This document shows, piece by piece, positions 30,209 through 36,359 of a DNA stretch of 36,359 bases (its first letter is position 1; each line of letters opens with the position of its first letter). The position numbers and the translations under genes are program-made. The DNA comes from JAHEFU01 sp020440645 (GTDB lineage Bacteria; 4484-113; JAFGCY01). Where the stretch lies: contig JAGRNR010000038.1 of NCBI GenBank assembly GCA_020440645.1, forward strand, positions 1-36,359, written 5' to 3'. The notes under the pieces are model-generated. The model was given only the letters and a program-made list of their open reading frames with translations. It was not told where the DNA came from and made no database searches.

Positions 30209-31186
30209 CTAAGCGCCTGCGATGCGGCCGATGTAATCCTCATCCTCCAGCATGGAAACGATCTCCCCGATCAGCATCAGCACCTCATGCCGGGGTTCGA
30301 AGCGGCCGGCTTCCACCAGCTCAGCAAACAGGGATGTCGTGCTGGCCAGTTCCTGCCCGAGGCTTGTGATGTAGCTGAGCTGGTAGTCCGGGTCCTGCTT
30401 CGGCAGGCGGATCAGCAGTTCCTGGCGCAGGGCCTGCCAGGTATCCACGCTGTTGAACTCACGCAGCAGGCGCTCCTCACGCACCGCCAGGCCGCTTCTT
30501 CCTCCGCCGAGGCTGATCACCCGCATGCGGCGCAGCAGTTCGGCATTGTGCCTCAGCCAGGTCGGGAAGTCCCCCTGCACGGCCACGGCATTGCTGCTCA
30601 CCTGCTCCTGCGGCAGCAGGAAGAAGGCACCGCCGGTGGTGACCTGGATGCGGCCCTCGTCCAGCTCGAAGATCCGGGCATCGGCGGTTACGTTCTCACT
30701 GCGTTCATGGCAACCATACAGGTGCAGGCTGACAAATGGCTGCTGGTCGATATTGCCCATCTGGTGGATCAGCTCGTGGTCCACTGCAAGCACGCTGCCC
30801 TCCTCAAATGTGCAGCGCTCGCGGGTGCACAGCAGGCCCCCACGCTGCTCGAACTTCGCATGCTCCGCCTGGCCGTACAGGCGCACCGCACCCCACATCG
30901 TGTAACCGTGGTCATGGATTGCCGCCATGTCCCCCGGCTCCCAGGACATCACCATCAGTTCGAAATAGCCCTCATCGTGCACCATCGCCCGGCCGTATGA
31001 ATCCGCAGCGGGATGCGCAAAGCGAGTCCAGGGCTCGAGGTCCTCCGCCGTGATGCTGCACTGCTCCAGCAGCAATGCGGCCTTCTCCGGTGACATCTGC
31101 TGCTCGGCACGCACCGCATCAAGCAGGTCGCGTACTGACTGCGGCAGCGCGGGCGCCTGCGCCTGGCTTTGTGTTGTGTCTGACAT
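30209..31186 (-). CDS. Cysteine dioxygenase-type thiol dioxygenase with long C-terminal extension
   Basis: 325 residues; typical bacterial CDOs have about 200. Iron ligands are H91 and H93 (PGDMAAIHDHG) and H141 (HQMGN). Substrate-binding residues of the Arg-type enzyme are Y64 and R66 (SYGRAM) and Y157 (VSLHLYGC), matching Y58/R60/Y157 of mammalian CDO. The Cys that forms the Cys-Tyr crosslink in eukaryotes is W98 here, as expected for many bacterial enzymes, which lack it. It oxidises cysteine to cysteine sulfinate with O2. Residues from about 195 to 325 are an additional helical region with no known domain. GAGGAG lies 5 nt before the ATG and overlaps the GNAT stop. It is the last gene of the operon. 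Confidence 0.85.
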   Translation of the reverse strand: MSDTTQSQAQAPALPQSVRDLLDAVRAEQQMSPEKAALLLEQCSITAEDLEPWTRFAHPAADSYGRAMVHDEGYFELMVMSWEPGDMAAIHDHGYTMWGAVRLYGQAEHAKFEQRGGLLCTRERCTFEEGSVLAVDHELIHQMGNIDQQPFVSLHLYGCHERSENVTADARIFELDEGRIQVTTGGAFFLLPQEQVSSNAVAVQGDFPTWLRHNAELLRRMRVISLGGGRSGLAVREERLLREFNSVDTWQALRQELLIRLPKQDPDYQLSYITSLGQELASTTSLFAELVEAGRFEPRHEVLMLIGEIVSMLEDEDYIGRIAGA

Positions 31187-31195
31187 CTGTGCTCC

Positions 31196-31729
31196 TCAGG
31201 GGTGGTGGGCCGCGTCGGGCGGTACGTCGCCAAGCACCAGCTGCAGGATGGCAACATCCTGCCAGTGCCCGTCAAGCCAGCCGATCTCGCGCTGGATGCC
31301 CACCAGTTCATAGCCGAGCCGCATGTTGTAGCGGATGCTCGCCTCGTTGTTGGCAAATATCTTGGCGACTAGGTGATGATAGCCCAGTTCGCGGCACTTT
31401 TCAATGATGTGGCGCTTCAGGTATGTGCCCAGCCCGCGCCGGCGCAGGGCGCGCCGCAGGTAGACCGCGGTCTCGCAGGCCACACTGTAGGCCTGGCGCT
31501 CGCTGTAGCGCTTGATGATCCCCCAGCCACTGGCCTCGCCGTCAATCTCGAGCACCAGCAGGCATTCACGCTCATTGAAGCCCGCCTGCCAGCGCAGGAT
31601 GTCCGCTGCCTGCTTCGGATTGCGGTCCATGCTGGCATCACCGGCTGCGATGGTCTCATTGTAGATCTCCGCCACGACCGCTGCATCGGCTGAGGTAAAG
31701 GGCCTGATGGTGATGTTGTCAGCGTCCAT
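31196..31729 (-). CDS. GNAT N-acetyltransferase, Pat/MnaT (amino acid acylase) type
   Basis: 177 residues. It begins ITIRPFTSADAAVVAEIYNETI, the usual start of the phosphinothricin/methionine-sulfone acetyltransferase group. The acyl-CoA motif A is LRRRGLGTYLKRHIIE at about residues 93-108, and the B region has IFANNEASIRYNMRLGYELVG. The C-terminal GWLDGHWQDVAIL is typical of MnaT/YncA. Substrates of the group are alpha-amino groups of Met, Met derivatives or other amino acids. The start overlaps the deacylase stop by 11 bp; the stop TGA overlaps the Shine-Dalgarno of the dioxygenase. It is the probable acylating partner of the racemase/deacylase in the operon. Confidence 0.88.
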   Translation of the reverse strand: MDADNITIRPFTSADAAVVAEIYNETIAAGDASMDRNPKQAADILRWQAGFNERECLLVLEIDGEASGWGIIKRYSERQAYSVACETAVYLRRALRRRGLGTYLKRHIIEKCRELGYHHLVAKIFANNEASIRYNMRLGYELVGIQREIGWLDGHWQDVAILQLVLGDVPPDAAHHP

Positions 31730-33287
31730 GCCTGAGTACCCTCCCGTGGCGGCTGTCCAGGATCACACCGCGCTCCACCGCCGGGCGGCCGTTGACCCAT
31801 ACGAACTCGGTACCGGTTGACAACTGCCGGGGCTGCTCATATGTTGCCAGCTCGCGGATGTTCATGGGGTCCAGCAGCACGATGTCCGCAAAGCAGTCCT
31901 CACGGATCCGGCCGCGCTCGCGGATGCCGGTGAAGTCTGCTGCCAGTGCTGTGGCCTTGCGCACAGCCGCCGCCATGCTGAGCTGGCCAGCGCGGATCAC
32001 ATACTGCTCGAGGAAGCGCGTGAATGCCCCAAATGTGCGGGGGTGCGGGTCGCCGATCTGTTTCGGGGCATTGAATGGATGGCTCCAGGAATCCGAGCAG
32101 ATGATGCTGTCCGGCCAGAGCACAGCTGCATCGACGTCCGACTGGTCGATGCAGTGATACACGATCCAGGTGTCCGGGTCACGCAGCAGGATGTCAACCA
32201 CTTCGAGGCCGGGGTCATTGCCATGCCGGGTTGCCAGGCTGGCCACGCTTGATTTACCGCTGCCCTCGCCGTGTTCGCCAAGCAGCATCATCGCGGCGAA
32301 GTCCGTGCCACGTTCATGCATGTAGCGCCGGCAGCGCTCCCGCCAGTCCGGCTCAGTGAGCCGCCGCTTGTACTCCTCGATCCCGCCGTCCATGATCTCG
32401 CGCGGGATGAAGGTGCGCAGCTTGGTGCTGACTGCGGTGTAGGGATAGACCTCGAAGCTCAGTGGCGTATCCATCCGGCCACGCGCGTCCTCCACCATGC
32501 CGATGATGGATGGGATACGGCCCCAGTTGGCCCGTTCAGCGCTCTTGAGGTGGCTGACGAGCACGGAAATGCCCGCGCTGCGCCCGACCTCAATCGCCTC
32601 GGCCACGGCTTCGTCAACCTTGTGGCGTTCATCACGCACATGGCTGACATAGATCCCGCCATGCCTGGCAACAACCTTCGCCAGGTCGATGATCTCAGCG
32701 GTATCGGCGAAGCTGCCCGGAGCATACACGAGCCCGGTGCTGAGCCCGATCGCACCGTCACGCAGGCCCTGGTCCAGCATGGCGAGCATCCGTTCGCGCC
32801 GTTCCCCGCCGTAGTCCTCGCCCGGCAGCATCGCCCCGGCACGCAGCGTGCCATGGCCGACATGCCCGGCAACATTGAAGGGCAGGCCCTCGCGCTCCAG
32901 CCTGCGGTGGAAGTCCTCCAGGCTGCGCCAGTCGAAGCCGAACTCCAGTTCGCGGTCCAGTTTCTCCATCACCGGCACGAGCAGTTCACCGACCGGGCCC
33001 TGGCTGGTGCCGCAGTTGCCGAATATTTCCGTCGTGATTCCCTGGCTGAGCTTGTTGTCACCGCTGCGCGGATAGAGGAAGGTCAGCCCGGTGGAACTGT
33101 GGGTGTCAATGAAGCCCGGACAGAGCACCAGCCCCGCAGCATCCATGGATTCATGGGCGGAGAACCCGCTGGGCTTCTCGCCGACATGCACGATGCGGTC
33201 GTTGACAACACCGACGGCCACACGGCGCGGGTGCAGGCTGTCTCCATCGCAGACCTCGGCCCCGTGGATCAGCAGGTCGAGCATCAT
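31719..33287 (-). CDS. N-acyl-D-amino acid deacylase family amidohydrolase
   Basis: 522 residues. The small beta-domain at the start (LLIHGAEVCDGDSLHPRR ... VNDRIVHVG) leads into the TIM barrel at VLCPGFIDTH. Family metal residues are C92 (FGNCGTSQGP), His in YVSHVRDE and His in VLVSHLKSAE, and the late Asp in IICSDSWSHP, with HPRTFGAFTRFL following. The classical HxH is H63-S-S65, so the second His is missing, which would affect one metal site. Members hydrolyse N-acyl-D-amino acids to D-amino acids and a carboxylate. Its ATG overlaps the racemase stop (ATGA), and its end overlaps the GNAT gene. Confidence 0.9.
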   Translation of the reverse strand: MMLDLLIHGAEVCDGDSLHPRRVAVGVVNDRIVHVGEKPSGFSAHESMDAAGLVLCPGFIDTHSSTGLTFLYPRSGDNKLSQGITTEIFGNCGTSQGPVGELLVPVMEKLDRELEFGFDWRSLEDFHRRLEREGLPFNVAGHVGHGTLRAGAMLPGEDYGGERRERMLAMLDQGLRDGAIGLSTGLVYAPGSFADTAEIIDLAKVVARHGGIYVSHVRDERHKVDEAVAEAIEVGRSAGISVLVSHLKSAERANWGRIPSIIGMVEDARGRMDTPLSFEVYPYTAVSTKLRTFIPREIMDGGIEEYKRRLTEPDWRERCRRYMHERGTDFAAMMLLGEHGEGSGKSSVASLATRHGNDPGLEVVDILLRDPDTWIVYHCIDQSDVDAAVLWPDSIICSDSWSHPFNAPKQIGDPHPRTFGAFTRFLEQYVIRAGQLSMAAAVRKATALAADFTGIRERGRIREDCFADIVLLDPMNIRELATYEQPRQLSTGTEFVWVNGRPAVERGVILDSRHGRVLRHGR

Positions 33288-34471
33288 TGGCCGGCCTCCA
33301 GCATTTCCGTGTGTTCAGTAAATCGTTCGATTGCCTGTTCATCCAGTACAGCCGGGTGGCCCTCGCCTGTATCGATCAAGCCATCAGCGTCCATCAACAC
33401 CGGATGCTGCAGGATGTCCTGCCTGAAATAGCGGCTGCTCGGCCCCATGTCATGTGCAGTGGCGTCTGGCAGCAGTGCCGCATAGCGCAGGTTGGCAAGC
33501 CTGCCGATGCCGGTTTCGAACATCCCGCCGACCCAGCAGTGCAGCGACAGTGTGCGACAGCGCTCTAGCAGGCTGACAGCGGCCGCCTGCCCTCCGACCC
33601 GTCCGGGCTTGAGGTTCAGTTCGTCCAGTGCTCCGATTGCCAGCGCGCTTTCCAGGCTACCGGGGGAGTGGATGCTTTCATCAAGGCAAACCCGCGTGCC
33701 CTCCAGCCTGCAGCGCAGCGCGGCGTGCAGGTCAAGCCGGTCCGGCGCGAAGGGCTGCTCGACCATCGCCACGCAGTTGGCAAATTCCACCAGCTGTTCC
33801 ATTGCATCCTCACCGAAGCTGCCATTGGCATCAAGGGATACCTCACGGCCGGCGCTTTCCTGCAACGCGGCCTCCAGCACGGTCCGGTCCATCCCCGGGC
33901 TCAGTTTCAGCTTGATGCGCCTGTAGCCTTGCGATACTGCGGTGTTGATCCGTTTCCGTGCGCTCTCCGGGTCCGCAAAGATGCCAAGGCTGATGCCGGC
34001 CGGCACCTTCTCCAGCCTCTCACCGGGCAACCTGTCCAACAGGTCTGGGATTCCGCGACGGCGCTGCAGGTCGAATGCCGCATCCAGCACTGCCGCCCGG
34101 GTGAAATTCCAGCCGCGGATGCGGGACAGCGCACGCTGCAAGCCTGCCAGGCTGGTTGAGCCATCAAGCAGTGGTGCGATGAATTCGCGCAGCAGCTGCA
34201 GGCTGCCGCTGAGGAACTCCTCGTTGTAGTAGGGGTCAGGCCGCCCGCTGCATTCGGCGATCCCGAAACTGCCATCCCGCGCATGCAGGCGAACGAGCAG
34301 GGCCTGGCGCTGGCTGCGCATCCCGATTGCGGAACGGAAATCCTCATGCTGCTCCAGGCGCACAACCCGCAGCTCCATCGAGTGGATGCCCAGCGGCTGC
34401 TCCATCAGGTCCGCGCAATCACCGCTGGGAAGGTCGGCTGCGGGTCTGTTGTCGGAGTGCTGCATTGCCAT
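33284..34471 (-). CDS. Enolase-superfamily N-acylamino acid racemase/o-succinylbenzoate synthase type
   Basis: 395 residues from the ATG at 34471; the conserved domain starts at MELRVV (34378), so the first 31 residues are an extra tail or a wrong start (a further ATG is at 34405). Catalytic elements of the NSAR/OSBS branch: YRRIKLKLSPG (KxK), SLDANGSF (Asp), MVEQPF (Glu), VCLDESIH (Asp) and ELNLKPGRVGG (second catalytic Lys). The C-terminal signature HCWVGGMFETGIGRLANLRYAALL with SSRYFRQDI is typical of the family. Enzymes here racemise N-succinyl or N-acetyl amino acids and/or make o-succinylbenzoate for menaquinone. No men genes are near; the neighbours are amino-acid acylation genes, so racemase is favoured. 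TATACT (34488-34493) lies upstream. Confidence 0.88.
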   Translation of the reverse strand: MAMQHSDNRPAADLPSGDCADLMEQPLGIHSMELRVVRLEQHEDFRSAIGMRSQRQALLVRLHARDGSFGIAECSGRPDPYYNEEFLSGSLQLLREFIAPLLDGSTSLAGLQRALSRIRGWNFTRAAVLDAAFDLQRRRGIPDLLDRLPGERLEKVPAGISLGIFADPESARKRINTAVSQGYRRIKLKLSPGMDRTVLEAALQESAGREVSLDANGSFGEDAMEQLVEFANCVAMVEQPFAPDRLDLHAALRCRLEGTRVCLDESIHSPGSLESALAIGALDELNLKPGRVGGQAAAVSLLERCRTLSLHCWVGGMFETGIGRLANLRYAALLPDATAHDMGPSSRYFRQDILQHPVLMDADGLIDTGEGHPAVLDEQAIERFTEHTEMLEAGQ

Positions 34472-34505
34472 CACCGGGAGATGGCCAGTATAGCAGTGTG
34501 GCAGC

Positions 34506-34931
34506 CTAGCCGGCGACGCTGGCCTGCGCCCGGACAGCCATCATCAGGTCCCGGACCATCACCACCAGCTGGCTTTCGTTGATCGGCTTGCTGATCAGGC
34601 GCCGCACCCCGTGCGCCAGGTACTGCTGGGCCATGCCGGCGGTTATCGAGCCGCTGATCACGATGATCGCGACATCGGGGTGATAGGACTTCAGTGCGGC
34701 GATGATGTGCAGCCCGGTTCCGTCAGGCAGCTCATGGTCGAGGATCAGCACTTCCGGACGGACAAGCGGGAACTTCAGCACGGCTTCGCGTCCGCTGCCG
34801 GCAAGTCCGCAGATATCAATCCGGTTATGTTCGAGGATGTAGCGGTAGCGGCGTTGCATCACCTCTGAATCCTCGATGATGAACACACCGCTTTCCGCCA
34901 GCCCTTCCTCGCTCTTCCTTTGTTTGAGCAT
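34506..34931 (-). CDS. Receiver-only response regulator
   Basis: 141 residues, one REC domain and no output domain. Acidic pair in VFIIEDSEVM (E20-D21), phosphoacceptor Asp in VLILDHELPDGTG, switch Ser in IIVISGSI, and Lys in RLISKPIN. It may pass a phosphate or a protein signal to a partner such as the HDOD proteins encoded divergently. It is 31 bp upstream of the racemase gene on the same strand and might be co-transcribed with it, though a -10-like TATACT lies in the gap. Confidence 0.92.
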   Translation of the reverse strand: MLKQRKSEEGLAESGVFIIEDSEVMQRRYRYILEHNRIDICGLAGSGREAVLKFPLVRPEVLILDHELPDGTGLHIIAALKSYHPDVAIIVISGSITAGMAQQYLAHGVRRLISKPINESQLVVMVRDLMMAVRAQASVAG

Positions 34932-35030
34932 ATCTGACCCCGGCCGTGCAGTCCCGGCCGGAAACTGGCTTTACTGGCAACAAGATAACAGAATCACGGG
35001 CCCGGGTGTTGACCCGGATGCCACACGAAT

Positions 35031-35114
35031 CCCGATTTCACAAAGCCGGATCACATCCGGACAGGTGAAGTCGGGGCTAAATGACTCCCGATTTCACTTT
35101 GCTGTGAAGCTCGG
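35031..35114 (+). promoter_or_regulatory. Tandem related hairpins in the leader of the HDOD genes
   Basis: Hairpin 1: CCCGATTTCAC (35031-35041) with GTGAAGTCGGG (35065-35075), 11 bp, enclosing CCGGAT-CAC-ATCCGG (35046-35060). Hairpin 2: the same left arm CCCGATTTCAC (35087-35097) with GTGAAGCTCGG (35104-35114). The right arm of the first (TCGGG, 35071-35075) can instead pair with the left arm of the second (CCCGA, 35087-35091), so two alternative folds exist. Confidence 0.6.
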
Positions 35115-35173
35115 TTTCCCCCCTGCTGTTAGATATGTATGCGTATGAAAGTGAGGACGGTAACAGAGCCGCA

Positions 35174-36094
35174 ATGAACGAGATACTTACAGGTAACAGG
35201 CTGGCCGAGCGGATGCAGGACTGGGACGTGCTTGACGACGGCACCCGCACGCAGTGGGAGTCACTGGTCACACGCATCAACCTGCCGCCGATGTACAAGC
35301 ATGCGGCAGGCAGCACCGTGGACAACTTCCGCCCGAAGGAAATGGCGGCCGACATCGAGGCTGACCCGGTGATCAGCGGCACGATCATCGCCGTCGCCAA
35401 CTCGGCGAAGATCGGTCTATCCAGCCCGATCATGACCGTCGACCGCGCAATCGTGCACCTCGGCTTCAACCTGATCGTGTCAATCATCAGCAGCTACCAG
35501 CTGCAGCAGGCGCTCGGCAGCAACAGCCGTGTCTCACGGGAATTCCTGGACCTGATCCGCCGTTGGTCCGCCACGGCGCGCACCACCGCCCTGCACTTCT
35601 TCAAGCGTGCTTCGATGCATGATGCGAACGAGGATGCCCCGACAGTCGCCCTGCTGGCACGGCTCGGTACGGTGATCCTCGCTATGAGCGAGCATCCGCC
35701 GCACAGCAACTACATCACCATCCCGGACGAGCCTGGACGGCTGACGCATGAACTGAAGGAGTATGGCATCACGAGCCCCCAGCTCAGCGGACGGCTGGTC
35801 CGGCACTGGGGCCTGCCCGACCCGATCCCGCAGCACGTTGACAACCTCTGGCGGCCGGTGCTCAGCGAACTTGACGACACCCCGGACAACCGCTGCCTGA
35901 CGCTTTTGGCACTGAGCGTCAACCTTGCGGACACATACATGAACTACAGCATGGTGACCCCGGAGGAATTCCTCGGGCGTGGCGCCTATGCGCAGCTCGC
36001 TGCCAACCTCGAGAAGATGGGCCTGCTGGGGATCATCAACGAGGCATGGGAAAGCAAGCTGATGCAGCGGGAGCTGGAGGCCGCCAGTTACTAG
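35174..36094 (+). CDS. HDOD domain signalling protein
   Basis: 306 residues from the ATG at 35174. An ATG at 35135 gives 13 more residues, but alignment to the paralogue at 36096 favours 35174, since the distance from each start to the HDOD core (LPPMY against IPSLF) is then similar (37 and 38 residues). HDOD features: RINLPPMYKHA, ADIEADPVISGTIIAVANSAKIG (the conserved 'LdPaLs.klLklaNSa' element), DRAIVHLGFNLI, later TVALLARLGTVILA, and NRCLTLLALSVNLADTYM. HDOD domains lack the catalytic HD residues and act as protein-interaction switches in bacterial signalling (stress, motility, chemotaxis). No fused enzyme domain. No Shine-Dalgarno. Confidence 0.88.
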   Translation: MNEILTGNRLAERMQDWDVLDDGTRTQWESLVTRINLPPMYKHAAGSTVDNFRPKEMAADIEADPVISGTIIAVANSAKIGLSSPIMTVDRAIVHLGFNLIVSIISSYQLQQALGSNSRVSREFLDLIRRWSATARTTALHFFKRASMHDANEDAPTVALLARLGTVILAMSEHPPHSNYITIPDEPGRLTHELKEYGITSPQLSGRLVRHWGLPDPIPQHVDNLWRPVLSELDDTPDNRCLTLLALSVNLADTYMNYSMVTPEEFLGRGAYAQLAANLEKMGLLGIINEAWESKLMQRELEAASY

Positions 36095-36095
36095 C

Positions 36096-36359
36096 ATGGT
36101 TAGCACTGAGGAACTGATGGCTTCCGTAGAGGGGGAATGCGGCTTTGCAGACCTCAGCGAGGAACGGCAGGCCTACTGGGAGGCCCAGATCCGCTGCACG
36201 AACATCCCCTCGCTGTTCACCGGCCACAGCCGCGGCCTGGACAACCTTGAAGCGCTCAGCCCGGAGGACCTGCAGCAGCGAATCAGCCGCGACCCGCTGC
36301 TGTCCTCCAAGCTGCTCTCAGTTGCCAACAGCACCCGGATGGGAAAGATCAACCCCGTC
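36096..36359 (+). CDS. Second HDOD protein, cut by right window edge
   Basis: 88 codons are open from the ATG at 36096 to the end of the window, 1 bp after the stop of the first HDOD gene. The peptide reads MVSTEELMASVEG, then TNIPSLFTGHSRGLDNLEAL and ISRDPLLSSKLLSVANSTRMG, the same core as the first HDOD gene. It is a tandem duplicate, probably translated from the same message. Confidence 0.85.
   Translation, partial: MVSTEELMASVEGECGFADLSEERQAYWEAQIRCTNIPSLFTGHSRGLDNLEALSPEDLQQRISRDPLLSSKLLSVANSTRMGKINPV

Noticed and set aside
32271..33431. 386-codon plus-strand ORF
   Set aside because: Antisense to the deacylase gene, with no recognisable sequence.

Overview
The window looks like a GC-rich (roughly 60% by eye) chromosomal segment of a free-living, Gram-negative-type bacterium. 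It carries lipoproteins with lipobox cysteines, a flagellar export gene (fliR), bacterial aspS, dnaB and purD, and no phage or plasmid genes. I cannot name the phylum. Several genes are of rarely characterised kinds, which suggests an uncultured or poorly sampled lineage. No rRNA, tRNA or CRISPR array was recognised.

Layout. 1-2100: a membrane protein running off the left edge, a CMD/AhpD-like gene with an in-frame TGA that reads as selenocysteine, and a REP-associated transposase (RAYT) bounded by a perfect 32-bp inverted repeat. 2121-9189: a HAD-IIA phosphatase, aspS, a Bax-inhibitor-1 protein, a secreted copper-amine-oxidase-N-like protein, a baeRF-like protein, fliR and a DEDDh exonuclease. 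9681-13479: a translationally coupled minus-strand operon of ABC-F ATPase, metallo-beta-lactamase-fold hydrolase and a presenilin-like GxGD membrane protein. 13868-21051: a NaChBac-type channel, dnaB-purD, two small ORFs, a GNG-repeat lipoprotein and two NADPH-dependent FMN reductases. 21054-30024: two M14 carboxypeptidase-like proteins (one lacking its catalytic residues), a divergent M42 aminopeptidase, a 1084-residue lipoprotein and a secreted protein. 30209-34471: a four-gene minus-strand operon of N-acylamino acid racemase/OSBS, N-acyl-D-amino acid deacylase, GNAT and cysteine dioxygenase. 34506-36359: a receiver-only regulator and two divergent HDOD proteins, the last cut by the right edge.

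The two observations I would look at first are these. (1) The gene at 787-1329 is a selenoprotein: TGA at 1027 sits in a CPY-U motif, the frame continues 100 codons with conserved family sequence, and a bSECIS-like hairpin with a G-containing apical loop starts at the correct distance. (2) The RAYT ends have the form GGAG + 8-bp hairpin, and intergenic gaps contain about ten further hairpins of nearly the same geometry (arms of about 8 bp, 3-nt loop, often a GGAG foot) whose arm sequences differ from copy to copy while staying complementary. Two copies of a BIME-like 59-bp element with GTAG feet also occur. This could be an arm-variable REP family linked to the RAYT.

Several genes lack a Shine-Dalgarno sequence and instead have a -10 hexamer 6-12 nt before the start codon (aspS, ABC-F, dnaQ-like, M42, the 5991 gene), suggesting leaderless transcripts. 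Others (787, dnaB, the lipoproteins, M14, CDO) have good Shine-Dalgarno sequences.
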